Source: Streptomyces sp. NBC_01224 (lineage in GTDB: Bacteria; Actinomycetota; Actinomycetes; Streptomycetales; Streptomycetaceae). Taken from it: a DNA stretch of 64,000 nucleotides. Below the pieces are notes generated by a model. It saw only the letters and a list, made by a program, of their open reading frames with translations. It ran no database searches and was not told the DNA's origin. The translations under genes and the position numbers were made by a program. Within the stretch, counting starts at the first letter, position 1. Every line of letters begins with the position of its first letter. The stretch spans positions 6,691,001 through 6,755,000 of the forward strand of contig NZ_CP108529.1 of NCBI RefSeq assembly GCF_036002945.1. Direction: 5' to 3'. Shown here piece by piece: positions 18,901 to 26,756 of this stretch.

Positions 18901-19079
18901 GCGCCGGGCATACCGTTGGCGGTGGGCGGGCCCTCGTAGAAGACCCACTCGGGGCGGCCCTCGGACTGTTCGAGGCTCTTGGCGAAGACCTTGCTCTCGC
19001 GCCAGAAATCGAGCACGGCGTGCTCCAGCGCGGGCAGGTCGACCTGGGCGGGTACCTGGTGGTACTGCGGCGATGTCAT
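15930..19079 (-). CDS. ileS: Isoleucyl-tRNA synthetase, type 2 (IleRS2) with swapped GXHH motif
   Basis: This class I synthetase charges tRNA-Ile. At 1049 residues it has the eukaryote-like (type 2) architecture: the catalytic start YEGPPTANGMPGAHHIEAR, an inserted CP1 editing domain, KMSKH at residues 600-604, an anticodon-binding domain and a type 2 C-terminal domain. The first signature, normally HXGH, reads G59-A60-H61-H62, i.e. GXHH, with codons at 18894-18905. Type 2 enzymes are intrinsically insensitive to mupirocin, and the swapped motif has been described as giving extreme resistance (recalled literature). The ATG at 19079 is chosen because GGAGGAAG lies just upstream; that site is part of the T-box switch. 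Confidence 0.97.
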   Translation of the reverse strand: MTSPQYHQVPAQVDLPALEHAVLDFWRESKVFAKSLEQSEGRPEWVFYEGPPTANGMPGAHHIEARVFKDVFPRFRTMQGYHVGRKAGWDCHGLPVELAVEKELGFNGKKDIEAYGIAEFNARCRESVTRHTDAFTELTTRMGYWVDLDDAYRTMDPEYVESVWWSLKEIFNKGLLVQDHRVAPWCPRCGTGLSDHELAQGYETVVDPSVFVRFPLTSGPLAGDASLLVWTTTPWTLVSNTAVAAHPDVTYVVATNGEEKLVVAQPLVEKALGEGWETTGQTFTGREMERWTYERPFTLVDFPAEAHYIVNAEYVTTEDGTGLVHQSPAFGADDLVVCKAYGLPVVNPVRPDGTFEEDLPLVGGVFFKKADEALTEDLASRGKLFRHVPYEHSYPHCWRCHTALLYYAQPSWYIRTTAIKGRLLEENEKTNWFPDSVKHGRFGDWLNNNVDWALSRNRYWGTPLPIWRCEDSHLTCVGSRAELSELTGADLSGLDPHRPFIDEITFTCSHENCQLEAYRVPEVIDAWYDSGSMPFAQWGYPYRNKEIFESRYPAQFISEAIDQTRGWFYTLMAVGTLVFDKSSYENVVCLGHILAEDGRKMSKHLGNILQPIPLMDQHGADAVRWFMAAGGSPWAARRVGHNTIQEVVRKTLLTYWNTVAFQALYARTSNWAPTAADPAPADRTVLDRWLLSELNALVDQVTQALEGYDTQRAGKLLSAFVDDLSNWYVRRSRRRFWQGDKAALRTLHEVIETVTRLMAPLTPFITERVWQDLVAPVTPDAPESVHLSTWPKADLAAIDPTLSTQMALVRRLVELGRATRAESGVKTRQPLSRALVAAAGFESLSPELHAQITEELNVSSLASLSEVGGSLVDTTAKANFRALGKRFGKGVQAVAKAVANADAAALSLALREGTASVEVDGETVTLSPDEVIITETPREGWSVASDSGATVALDLEITPELRRAGLARDAIRLIQEARKNSGLDVADRIAVRWTSTSPATVEALTEHAALIADEVLALDYAQGEADEAYGAPFEDEGLSLTFRLRKTEQ

Positions 19080-19290
19080 GGGCGGACTTCCTCCGGCGGA
19101 CGTTTTCCACTTCCGTCGGAGGGACGAGAGCCTCATCGACTCCCGCGGTACCACCCTCCTTGGCCCCGGGTATGCACCCGTGACCCCCTCATTGGGGTCG
19201 CGATGCCGGTTCTACTCGCCTTGCGGCTTTCTTCCGACGGCTCCGGGTGATCTTCACGACGCGCTCGCCCCCGGGCTCGCACCGTCCCCG
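19080..19290 (-). promoter_or_regulatory. Translational T-box riboswitch controlling ileS
   Basis: Read on the minus strand, the leader contains the T-box sequence TGGTACCGCGG (complement of about 19144-19154), which binds the tRNA acceptor end. An Ile specifier ATC (19251-19249) lies in AAGATCACC. GGAGGG (19159-19154) can pair with CCCTCC (19123-19118), forming the antisequestrator. Alternatively CCTCCGACGG (19122-19113) pairs at 9 of 10 positions with CCGCCGGAGG (19099-19090), burying the ileS Shine-Dalgarno. The two pairings share CCTCC and exclude each other, so uncharged tRNA-Ile should expose the ribosome site. This matches the ultrashort stem I, translation-regulating class known in actinobacteria. 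The upstream limit is approximate. Confidence 0.93.
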
Positions 19291-19620
19291 GGTCGCTCCT
19301 GGCTGCGTACGACGCTACTCGTCCCATCCACGCCTCTCGCTGAGGCCAGTGTACGGGCCCGTACGGGCGACGGCCGACCGGTTTAACCCGTGCGGCGGGG
19401 CGTGACCCGAATGGGCAGACGCGGACGTACGGAGTCCGGGTGGGGGGCCGGGAGGCGGATTACCCGGCGGGGAGCTGGGCACAACGGATTCAGGCGCGTC
19501 GGTATCCGGACACGGGGAGGGGCGATTCGGCGGCGTGCCCCGTTGCCGCGGGGCTGGGGTCGATTTATCGTCCCAGCACGATTCGCGTGCAAGATCACAA
19601 TATGTGAAGGGGCCGCGGCC

Positions 19621-20436
19621 ATGGTGGCGAAGAAGACCGCCGCAAAGAAGTCGGCGTCAGCGAGATCCACGGGTGCGGCGGCCGGGAGGACGAGCGGAGA
19701 GGCGGGTGCGCAGGGCGGTTCGCAGGCGGATGCGGAGCCCGTCCCCGAGGCCGGCCCGACGGCGGCGGCCGTGAAGAAGGCGGCTGCGAAGAAGACCGCA
19801 GCCCGGAAGCGGGCGGCGCCCGTCGAGCACGCGGCGCAGGCCAAGAAGGCACCTGCGAAGAAGAGCGCGGCCAAGAAGGCTTCGAAGAAAGCCGCTGCGG
19901 CGGCCACGGTGGCGGCCGAGGCCGCCGAGCAGACGGGAGCCCACACGGTGGTAGCCAAGAAGAGCGCGGCCCGGACCCGCACGGCCGGCAAGGGTGCGGC
20001 GCCCGTGCCCCCGGCCCGGGGAGTCGCCACGACAGTCCCCGGCGAGCTGGCGGTCCGGCCGGGTGAGGACCCCTGGACGTTGGAAGAGGTCGAAGAGGCA
20101 CGGGCCGTGCTGAGCAGCGAGATCATGCGGCTGCGCAGTGAGCTGGAGGCCGCGAGTGCCGCACTCGCCGGGCTGATGCGCGACTCCGGCGACGGGGCGG
20201 GTGACGACGAGGCGGACACCGGCACCAAGAACATCACTCGCGAGCACGAGATGTCGCTCGCCGCCAACGCCCAGGAGATGCTGGACCAGACCGAGCGGGC
20301 CCTGGCCAGGCTCGACGCCGGGACGTACGGACTGTGCGAGGTCTGCGGCAATCCGATCGGCAAGGCGCGGATGCAGGCGTTCCCACGCGCCACGCTCTGC
20401 GTCGAGGACAAACAGAAGCAGGAGCGCCGCGGTTGA
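19621..20436 (+). CDS. DksA/TraR-type zinc-finger protein with histone H1-like basic tail
   Basis: The 271-residue product has two parts. Residues 1 to about 130 are Lys/Ala-rich with repeated AAKK-type units (KKTAAKK, KKAAAKKTA, KKSAAKKASKK), resembling histone H1-like DNA-binding tails. The C-terminal ~110 residues form a DksA/TraR domain: a coiled coil (EEVEEARAVLSSEIMRLRSEL) and the finger LCEVCGNPIGKARMQAFPRATLCVED. Only three of the four zinc cysteines are present; the last CxxC reads C-V-E-D. The ATG at 19621 follows AAGGGG; upstream in-frame codons give unnatural arginine-rich sequence. It is divergent from ileS, and the 330-base gap between them holds the T-box promoter region and nothing else I can name. 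A role in RNA polymerase or nucleoid regulation is inference. Confidence 0.82.
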   Translation: MVAKKTAAKKSASARSTGAAAGRTSGEAGAQGGSQADAEPVPEAGPTAAAVKKAAAKKTAARKRAAPVEHAAQAKKAPAKKSAAKKASKKAAAAATVAAEAAEQTGAHTVVAKKSAARTRTAGKGAAPVPPARGVATTVPGELAVRPGEDPWTLEEVEEARAVLSSEIMRLRSELEAASAALAGLMRDSGDGAGDDEADTGTKNITREHEMSLAANAQEMLDQTERALARLDAGTYGLCEVCGNPIGKARMQAFPRATLCVEDKQKQERRG

Positions 20437-20494
20437 TCCGTGGCCGTGTGTCGTACCCTCGTCCTCAGTCAGGAACCTAGGTTGAGGGACTTAC

Positions 20495-21085
20495 GTGGCA
20501 GAGGCGGAGCGCATCATCGGTACGCCGGACATCCCCGATGCTGAGGGGACCGAAGGGGACGTGGCCGAGAGCGGGGTCGAGGAGACGGTCCCGAGCAGGG
20601 GAAAGCGGAAGATCATGGTGCTCTTCGCCGTGGCCGTCTTCGCCTATCTGCTCGACCTGATCAGCAAGATGATCGTGGTCGCGAAGCTGGAACACCACCC
20701 GCCGGTCGAGATCCTCGGCGACTGGCTGAAGCTCGATGCGATCCGTAACGCGGGCGCCGCGTTCGGCATCGGTGAGGCCTTCACGATCATCTTCACCTTC
20801 ATCGCGGCGACCGTCATCGTCGTGATCGCCCGCCTGGCCCGCAAGCTCTACAGCCTGCCGTGGGCCATCGCACTCGGCCTGCTGCTCGGCGGTGCGCTCG
20901 GCAACCTCACCGACCGCATCTTCCGCGCTCCCGGCACCTTCCAGGGCGCGGTGGTGGACTTCATCGCCCCCGCACACTTCGCCGTCTTCAACCTCGCCGA
21001 CTCCGCGATCGTCTGCGGCGGCATCCTGATCGTGATCCTTTCCTTCAAGGGCCTGGACCCCGACGGCACCGTGCACAAGGACTAG
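20495..21085 (+). CDS. lspA: Lipoprotein signal peptidase (signal peptidase II)
   Basis: LspA is an integral membrane aspartyl protease that cleaves prolipoprotein signal peptides after diacylglyceryl modification. It has four membrane helices and the two catalytic aspartates in GGALGNLTDRIFR and FNLADSAIVCGG, plus the conserved NAGAAFGI motif. A hydrophilic acidic extension of about 38 residues precedes the first helix, which is common in Streptomyces. The GTG start follows GAGGGAC. rluD follows 23 bases later. Confidence 0.95.
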   Translation: MAEAERIIGTPDIPDAEGTEGDVAESGVEETVPSRGKRKIMVLFAVAVFAYLLDLISKMIVVAKLEHHPPVEILGDWLKLDAIRNAGAAFGIGEAFTIIFTFIAATVIVVIARLARKLYSLPWAIALGLLLGGALGNLTDRIFRAPGTFQGAVVDFIAPAHFAVFNLADSAIVCGGILIVILSFKGLDPDGTVHKD

Positions 21086-21108
21086 CGGGCGCAAGGCATA
21101 CTCGACAG

Positions 21109-22050
21109 GTGAGTACGTATCCCGAGGTCCGCACCCTGCCCGTACCCGACGGCCTGGAGGGCGAGCGTGTCGACGCCGCCATTTCCCGGATGTTCGGTTT
21201 CTCCCGCACCAGGGCCGCCGACCTGGCCGCTGCCGGGAAGGTGCAGGTGGACGGCGCGGTGGTCGGGAAGTCCGAGCGGGTACGGGGCGGCGCCTGGCTG
21301 GAAGTGGAGATGCCGCAGGCACCCGCTCCGGTACAGATCGTCGCCGAGCTCGTCGAAGGCATGGAGATCGTGCACGACGACGACGACATCGTCGTGATCG
21401 TGAAGCCGGTCGGGGTCGCCGCCCACCCGAGCCCCGGCTGGACCGGTACGACCGTCATCGGCGGTCTCGCCGCGGCCGGGTACCGGATCTCGACGTCCGG
21501 CGCCGCCGAGCGCCAGGGCATCGTCCACCGCCTCGACGTCGGCACCTCCGGCCTGATGGTCGTGGCCAAGTCCGAGCGGGCCTACACCCTGCTGAAGGCC
21601 CAGTTCCGCGACCGGGTCGTCGAGAAGAAGTACCACGCGCTCGTGCAGGGCCACCCGGACCCGATGAGCGGCACCATCGACGCCCCCATCGGGCGCCACC
21701 CCAACCTCGACTACAAGTGGGCCGTCACGGCCGAGGGCAAGCCCTCCGTGACGCACTACGACCTCATCGAGGCGTACCGCGCCGCCAGCCTCCTGGACAT
21801 CAAGCTGGAGACGGGCCGTACGCACCAGATCCGGGTGCACATGTCGGCCCACCGCCACCCCTGCGTCGGTGACCTCACCTACGGCGCCGACCCGACGATG
21901 GCCAAGCGCCTCGGTCTGACGAGGCAGTGGCTGCACGCCGTCCGGCTCGGCTTCGAGCACCCGTCCGACGGCAGGTGGGTGGAGTTCTCCAGCAACTACC
22001 CGGACGACCTCCAGCAGGCCCTGGACAAGATCGCGGCGGAGAGCGAATGA
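21109..22050 (+). CDS. RluD/RluC family 23S rRNA pseudouridine synthase
   Basis: The 313-residue enzyme has an N-terminal S4 RNA-binding domain (RVDAAISRMFGFSRTRAADLAAAGKVQVDG) and the RluA-family catalytic domain with the aspartate in HRLDVGTSGLMVVAK. LETGRTHQIRVH is also conserved. It isomerises uridines in 23S rRNA; the exact target cannot be read from sequence. The GTG at 21109 (VSTYPEV) gives the correct N terminus; the open frame upstream is an lspA shadow. The stop overlaps the acetyltransferase start (ATGA). The lspA-rluD pairing is common in actinobacteria and firmicutes. Confidence 0.92.
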   Translation: MSTYPEVRTLPVPDGLEGERVDAAISRMFGFSRTRAADLAAAGKVQVDGAVVGKSERVRGGAWLEVEMPQAPAPVQIVAELVEGMEIVHDDDDIVVIVKPVGVAAHPSPGWTGTTVIGGLAAAGYRISTSGAAERQGIVHRLDVGTSGLMVVAKSERAYTLLKAQFRDRVVEKKYHALVQGHPDPMSGTIDAPIGRHPNLDYKWAVTAEGKPSVTHYDLIEAYRAASLLDIKLETGRTHQIRVHMSAHRHPCVGDLTYGADPTMAKRLGLTRQWLHAVRLGFEHPSDGRWVEFSSNYPDDLQQALDKIAAESE

Positions 22051-22526
22051 CCGGCGTGCCTGCTGCCCCGTACACCACCCGTACCGTCGTCGACGAGCGG
22101 GACCGCGCCGCCTGTTTCCAGGTCCGCAAGGAGGTCTTCGTCGGCGAGCAGAACGTGCCCGAGGAGATCGAGTACGACGCCTACGACGCCGACGCGGTGC
22201 ATGTGATCGCCGTCGCGGCGGACGGTTCCGCGCTCGGTACCGGGCGGCTGCTGCACGGTGCGGCGGCCCTCGCCAAGACCGGCGGCGACCTCACCGTGGG
22301 CTCGCTCGGCCGGCTGGCGGTGACCAAGGAGGCGCGCGGTCTCGGCGTCGGCGTGGCGCTGGTCCGGGCCATCGAGGACGCGGCCCGTGAGCTCGGTCTG
22401 GCCGCCGTCGATCTGCACGCCCAGACCCGTGCGCTCGGCTTCTACGAGCGGCTCGGGTATCTGGCGTACGGCCCCGAATTCCCGGACGCCGGCATCGCCC
22501 ACCGGGCGATGCGCCGAGCTCTGTAG
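22047..22526 (+). CDS. GNAT family N-acetyltransferase
   Basis: The 159-residue protein has the GNAT acetyl-CoA-binding motif A (SLGRLAVTKEARGLGVGVALVRAIEDAA) and an N-terminal segment VRKEVFVGEQNVPEEIEYDAYD resembling ElaA/YjcF-type acetyltransferases. The substrate is unknown. It overlaps rluD by ATGA, so it is the third gene of an lspA-rluD unit. A hairpin terminator follows within 20 bases. Confidence 0.88.
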   Translation: MTGVPAAPYTTRTVVDERDRAACFQVRKEVFVGEQNVPEEIEYDAYDADAVHVIAVAADGSALGTGRLLHGAAALAKTGGDLTVGSLGRLAVTKEARGLGVGVALVRAIEDAARELGLAAVDLHAQTRALGFYERLGYLAYGPEFPDAGIAHRAMRRAL

Positions 22527-22542
22527 CAAGCGAACGAGTGCC

Positions 22543-22579
22543 GGGTGCCGCCCCCGGCCGTACGGAGCGAGCGGCACCC
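22543..22579. terminator. Hairpin between convergent genes
   Basis: A perfect 9-bp inverted repeat, GGGTGCCGC (22543-22551) and GCGGCACCC (22571-22579), lies between the converging acetyltransferase and glycosidase genes. There is no T tract, which is usual for streptomycete terminators; it could serve both strands. Confidence 0.55.
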
Positions 22580-22593
22580 CGCATCCGTCCGGG

Positions 22594-24910
22594 TCAGCCC
22601 GGCAGGCCCCAGCGCGTCCACGCCCCGTTCGACGGCACATCGCGCGGTCCCGTCCCCGGGTGGCGTGCGCCGTGCGGAGTGACCACCGCCGTGCCACCGC
22701 GTGGCAGGGCGACCGTGATCCGGCCCGGTCCGGTCTCCCGCCAGTACAGCGGGCGCCCGCGCGCGTCCCGTACGTCGATCCGGCCCGCGATGGAGTGGTC
22801 CAGGGTCAGCGGGGCGCCCGCCTCGCTGTGTACCCGTACCCAGCGCGTGGCACCGCCGGAGCGGTCCGCGTCCACCAGGAAGGCGCCCTGGGTGCGCAGT
22901 GAAGCGATCGACGCGTCCGCCCAGCGGTCCGAGACGGACGGGAAGACCTTCACCACCCCCTCGTGGCCCTGCACCACCATGTCGAGCATCGACTGGGCGG
23001 CGGACAGCGGGCTCTCCAGGGCGAGGTTCTTGCCCTCCCGGTACATCGTGTTGACGGTCATCTGGCCGTCCGCGACCACCTTCAGATCGGTGAAGAAGGT
23101 CAGGAAGTCGAGGGCCTTCTCCGGCTCGTCCATCACCGAGTACATGGACGAGGCGGTGGGCGTAGCTGTAGCCGTGCCACAGCTGCTGCATGGAGACCCA
23201 GTGGTCCATGGAGCGCTGCATCACATCGCGGTCCCCGGCCCGGTCCCAGTTCCGTTCGCGCAGCGGGTAGAGCCAGAGCAGATGCGAGTGATGCCGGTGC
23301 GAGTCGGCGAGCGGGACGTCCTTGCCGATCATGACGCCGGCCGCCGGGTCCTCGGCGTACGGGGTGAGCCTTTGGCCGATGTCCTGCCAGCGCTTCAGCC
23401 GCGGATCGTTGTTGCGCAGCAGCTTCGCCGACGCGATCAGGGTGCGCACACCCCAGCGGACGAGCGAGAGGTCGTAGGTGCAGTCCTCGGCGTTGGCGTA
23501 CTCGGGGGAGCGGGTCTCCAGCAGATGCAGCCTGCCGTCCGGGCCCTCGTGCAGGAAGTGCGCGTAGAAGTTGATGGCCTTCGCGAGGATCGGATACACC
23601 ACATCGCGCAGGACGGACAGGTCCATCGAGTGCCGGTAGGACTGCCAGACGTTGTGCAGGGCCCAGGTGAGATTGCCGAAGTTGTCGGAGACGTGGTCCG
23701 AGCCCGGGGCGCCGACGTCGTACGTATCGCCTGCGCGCAGCTGCCAGTCGGAAGGGTGGCCCAGCGCGTAGCTCTCGCCGTCGCGGAAGTCGACGGGGAC
23801 GGAGGCCGGGAGGTTGTGCTCGAAGCGGCGGAAGGCACCCGTCACCGAGTCGAGTTCGGGGTGGTTGGAGCCGTGGATGGGTGCCATGCCGATCTGGACG
23901 TTGAGGTTCCACCAGACCGCGGTCCAGTTGTTGCCTACCTCGGGGAACCACGGGCCCCATTCGGAGATCGTCGGACCCTCGGCCCTGGTCGATGCGGCGA
24001 GCTTGTAGAGCTGGGTGAGATAGAAGCTCTGCAGCCGCTTGTCCGGTACGGAGAGGAAGCTGCGCCGGTAGTACGCGTGCCACCAGGTGCGGTGACGGTC
24101 CACCAACCGGTCGGGGTCGGCGGCGAGGGTGCGGTCCACGGCCCTCAGCGCGGCGGTCGTGGTCTCGGACACCTGGCCGGGGAAGCGGTACACGAGGTGT
24201 GCGGCGAGCAGCCGGCCGGTGCCCTCGCGCTGCTCGCGCCAGGCGGTGGTCCAGCCGCCGCCCGCGAGCAGCGGCTGCTCGACGAAGCCGTCGCCGACCC
24301 GTGGGTCCGGGTTGGCCGTGTAGTCCTCGGGCTTGCCGCTGCTGCGGGTGGTGGCGGCGGGCAGCCACTGGAAGGACCAGGCGGCGGTCTCCTCGCCGGG
24401 GGTGGGTCTGGTGGAGATCAGCAGGGCGCTGGTGTCGTTCTGCACGAGGGCGGAGAACCCCAGGGAGCCGCGCGTGGTGGTGACGGTGCCGCGCAGCTCG
24501 GCGTCGTACAGATCCAGGGTCCAGTCGACGGCGGTGATCTCCCCGGCGAGGGTCAGGGTGAAGTACCCGATGGGAAGGCGGGAGAAGCCGATGCCGCCGC
24601 GCCACTGGCCGCGCTGGTCCTGCACCTGGCTGTGGCTGAGCATCAGCTTCAGAGTGTTGGCGGCCTTTCCCGCGTACAGCTGGGCGCCGAGGCAGCCGTT
24701 GGCGAGGAAGGGGGCCTGCTGCCAGCCGGTGGGGAGCGTGCGCCAGGTCATGGCGGCGTCGCGGACGGTCTTCTCGTATATGTCGGTGTCCGGGTGGACC
24801 GCCGGTGCGGGGGCGGCTGCGGCCCATGCGGTACGGGAGCCGGCGAGCCAGAGCGCGGATGTTCCGGCAGCGGCGGCGCCGACGAAATGCCTTCGGGAGA
24901 ACGCGGTCAC
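22594..24910 (-). pseudogene. Tat-exported GH95-like glycosidase, broken by a one-base frameshift
   Basis: From a GTG with AGGAG seven bases upstream, the protein begins with a twin-arginine signal (TAFSRRHFVGAAAAGTSALW) ending near AWAAA, and continues as a six-hairpin glycosidase. It has segments reminiscent of glycoside hydrolase family 95: PFLANGCLGAQLYAG, then LADSHRHHSHLLWLYPLRE. After WHGYSYAH the frame derails: one extra C around 23155-23156 (minus-strand run CACCGCC) shifts it. Coding resumes in the next frame as ASSMYSVMDEPEKALDFLTFF and runs to a stop at 22594. Joined, the product would be about 771 residues. Everything on both sides looks well conserved, so this is either a very recent mutation, a sequencing error or, less likely, programmed shifting. 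Family assignment is tentative. Confidence 0.72.
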
Positions 24911-25151
24911 GTGGTTTCTCCTGCCAGTCATGTATGCGGTGAGGGTTCTCGTCCCTGAATGACGCACGCCGCATACTGCCCGCCCGGGGGAGCGTGCGGA
25001 AGGGGGCTGACGGCATAAACATCGGAGGAATGGTCGCTCAGGGAGGCGGTGCAGAGGGGGTGTTGTCTGGAATTCGGGCCTTGCGTGGCAGGCTTGAAGT
25101 CCAGATCGGCCGGTCAGAGAGGCCGGCTCACCGTGTTCCGGAAGGCACCTC

Positions 25152-26738
25152 GTGGACCAAATGGCTCTGCTCCTCCTGCTGTTGCTCGGAGCCGTGGTCA
25201 CGGTGCCACTGGGGGAGCGTCTCGGACTGCCCGCGCCGGTGCTGATGACGCTCGCCGGAGTCGGCATGGCGTTCCTCAGCTTCGTGCCGAATGTGAACAT
25301 TCCGCCCGAGATCATTCTTCCCGCGCTGCTGCCGCCGCTGCTCTACGCCTCCGTGCAGCGAACCTCCTGGCGGCAGTTCGCCGCCAATAAACGACCGATC
25401 TTTCTGCTGGCCGTGGCGCTGGTCTTCATCACGACGGCCGCCGTCGCCGCGGTCGCCAACGCGATCGTCCCCGGACTGCCCATCGCCGCCGCCGTGGCGC
25501 TCGGCGCGCTCGTCGCCCCGCCCGACCCGGTCGCGGCGACGGCCGTCGCGGGCTCGGTCGGGCTGCCGCGCAGACTCGTCTCCATCCTGGAGGGCGAGGG
25601 GCTGTTCAACGATGTGACCGCGATCGTGCTGTACCACGTGGCGATCGCCGCCGCGGTGAGCGGCACGTTCTCGCTGCCGGAGGCGTTCGGGCTGCTGATC
25701 CTCTCCGCGGTCGTCGCCGTGGTGGTGGGTCTCGTGCTCGGCTGGCTCACCATCAAGCTCATGGGCCTGCTCGGCGATGCCACGCTCCAGGTCGGCCTCA
25801 CCCTGCTGGTGCCGTTCGTGAGTTACGTGCTCGCGGAGGAGCTGATGGGGTCGGGTGTGCTCGCCGTCCTGACCACCGCGCTCTTCCTCGCGGAGCACAC
25901 CGCCGACGCCGACGACGTCCTCGGCCGGCTCACCGGCCGTTCCTTCTGGGAGATCGTCGACACTCTCGTCACCGGGGTCGCGTTCGGGCTGATCGGTCTC
26001 GAACTGCACAACGTCTTCGGCACGGCCGGCGGTCGCGAGCTCCAGATGCTCGGCTGGGGGCTGGCCATCGTGGCGGTCGTCGTCGGCGTACGGCTGCTGT
26101 ATCTGCTGCCCGCGACCTGGCTCGCCAAGCGGCTGCACACCCGGCGCGACGTCAGCGAGGAGATCCCGACCAGCTGGCGGGAGACCGTCGTCATGTGGTG
26201 GGCCGGGATGCGCGGAGTGGCCTCGGTCGCGCTGGCGCTCGCGATTCCGCTGAAGACGGACGACGGGAAGCCGTTTCCGGGCCGTGACGAGATCGTCTTC
26301 ATCGCCTTCGCCGTGATCATGGCCACGCTTGTCGTCCAGGGACTCACCCTGCCGTGGCTGGTCCGCAAGCTACGGGTCCGGGCGGACACGGACGCCGAGG
26401 AGGCTCTGGAGAAGGACCTCGCGATCCGCGCCGCGAAGGCCGCGAAGCAGCGGCTCAAGGAGATCCGGGAGGTCGAGGAGTTCCCGGAGGAGGTCGCGGA
26501 GCGGCTGCAGCGGCTGGCGTACGACGTGGGGGCCCGGATCAGCCCCGACATGGTCGACGACGAGCGCCGCGAGGCGTACGCGAAGCGCGCCGAACGCTTC
26601 AAGGCGATCAGCCGTGTCCAGCGCGAAATGATGTCGGCCGCTCGCCACGCGGTGCTCTCGGCCCGCAACGAGGCGGGCACGGACCCGGAGGTCGTCGACC
26701 GGGTGCTGCGGCAGCTGGACGTACGCAGCCTGCGGTGA
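25152..26738 (+). CDS. CPA1-family Na+/H+ antiporter
   Basis: This 528-residue integral membrane antiporter exchanges Na+ (or another monovalent cation) for protons. About twelve hydrophobic segments carry the CPA1 core motifs LVAPPDPVAA and EGEGLFNDVTAIV, which include the ion-binding aspartate. A later WAGMRGVASVALALAIP segment is typical of the bacterial NhaP-like subgroup. The last 110 residues are a cytoplasmic, charged helical tail. The GTG start is preceded by GGAAGG. The 240-base gap upstream, divergent from the glycosidase, shows only a GGCCGG/CCGGC hairpin. The stop is 19 bases from the converging MscS gene. Confidence 0.9.
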   Translation: MDQMALLLLLLLGAVVTVPLGERLGLPAPVLMTLAGVGMAFLSFVPNVNIPPEIILPALLPPLLYASVQRTSWRQFAANKRPIFLLAVALVFITTAAVAAVANAIVPGLPIAAAVALGALVAPPDPVAATAVAGSVGLPRRLVSILEGEGLFNDVTAIVLYHVAIAAAVSGTFSLPEAFGLLILSAVVAVVVGLVLGWLTIKLMGLLGDATLQVGLTLLVPFVSYVLAEELMGSGVLAVLTTALFLAEHTADADDVLGRLTGRSFWEIVDTLVTGVAFGLIGLELHNVFGTAGGRELQMLGWGLAIVAVVVGVRLLYLLPATWLAKRLHTRRDVSEEIPTSWRETVVMWWAGMRGVASVALALAIPLKTDDGKPFPGRDEIVFIAFAVIMATLVVQGLTLPWLVRKLRVRADTDAEEALEKDLAIRAAKAAKQRLKEIREVEEFPEEVAERLQRLAYDVGARISPDMVDDERREAYAKRAERFKAISRVQREMMSAARHAVLSARNEAGTDPEVVDRVLRQLDVRSLR

Positions 26739-26756
26739 CCCGGCGCCCGCGTCCGG

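Noticed and set aside
16059..19250. A plus-strand open frame of more than 1000 codons opposite ileS
   Set aside because: It is the antisense shadow of ileS: high G+C leaves frames open, its translation is Arg/Gly/Val/Asp-rich without motifs, and ileS has all its catalytic motifs.
19330..19620. A gene or tRNA in the ileS-DksA/TraR gap
   Set aside because: Only the T-box leader's upstream part and weak promoter-like hexamers (such as TACACT on the minus strand at 19353-19348) are visible; no cloverleaf or coding signal was found.
21927..22046. Upstream extension of the GNAT protein
   Set aside because: The extra 40 residues are an arginine-rich rluD shadow; the ATG overlapping the rluD stop aligns with the family.
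22538..24958. A plus-strand open frame of about 800 codons opposite the glycosidase
   Set aside because: The composition is typical of shadow frames and the minus strand carries a twin-arginine signal, a ribosome site and glycosidase segments.
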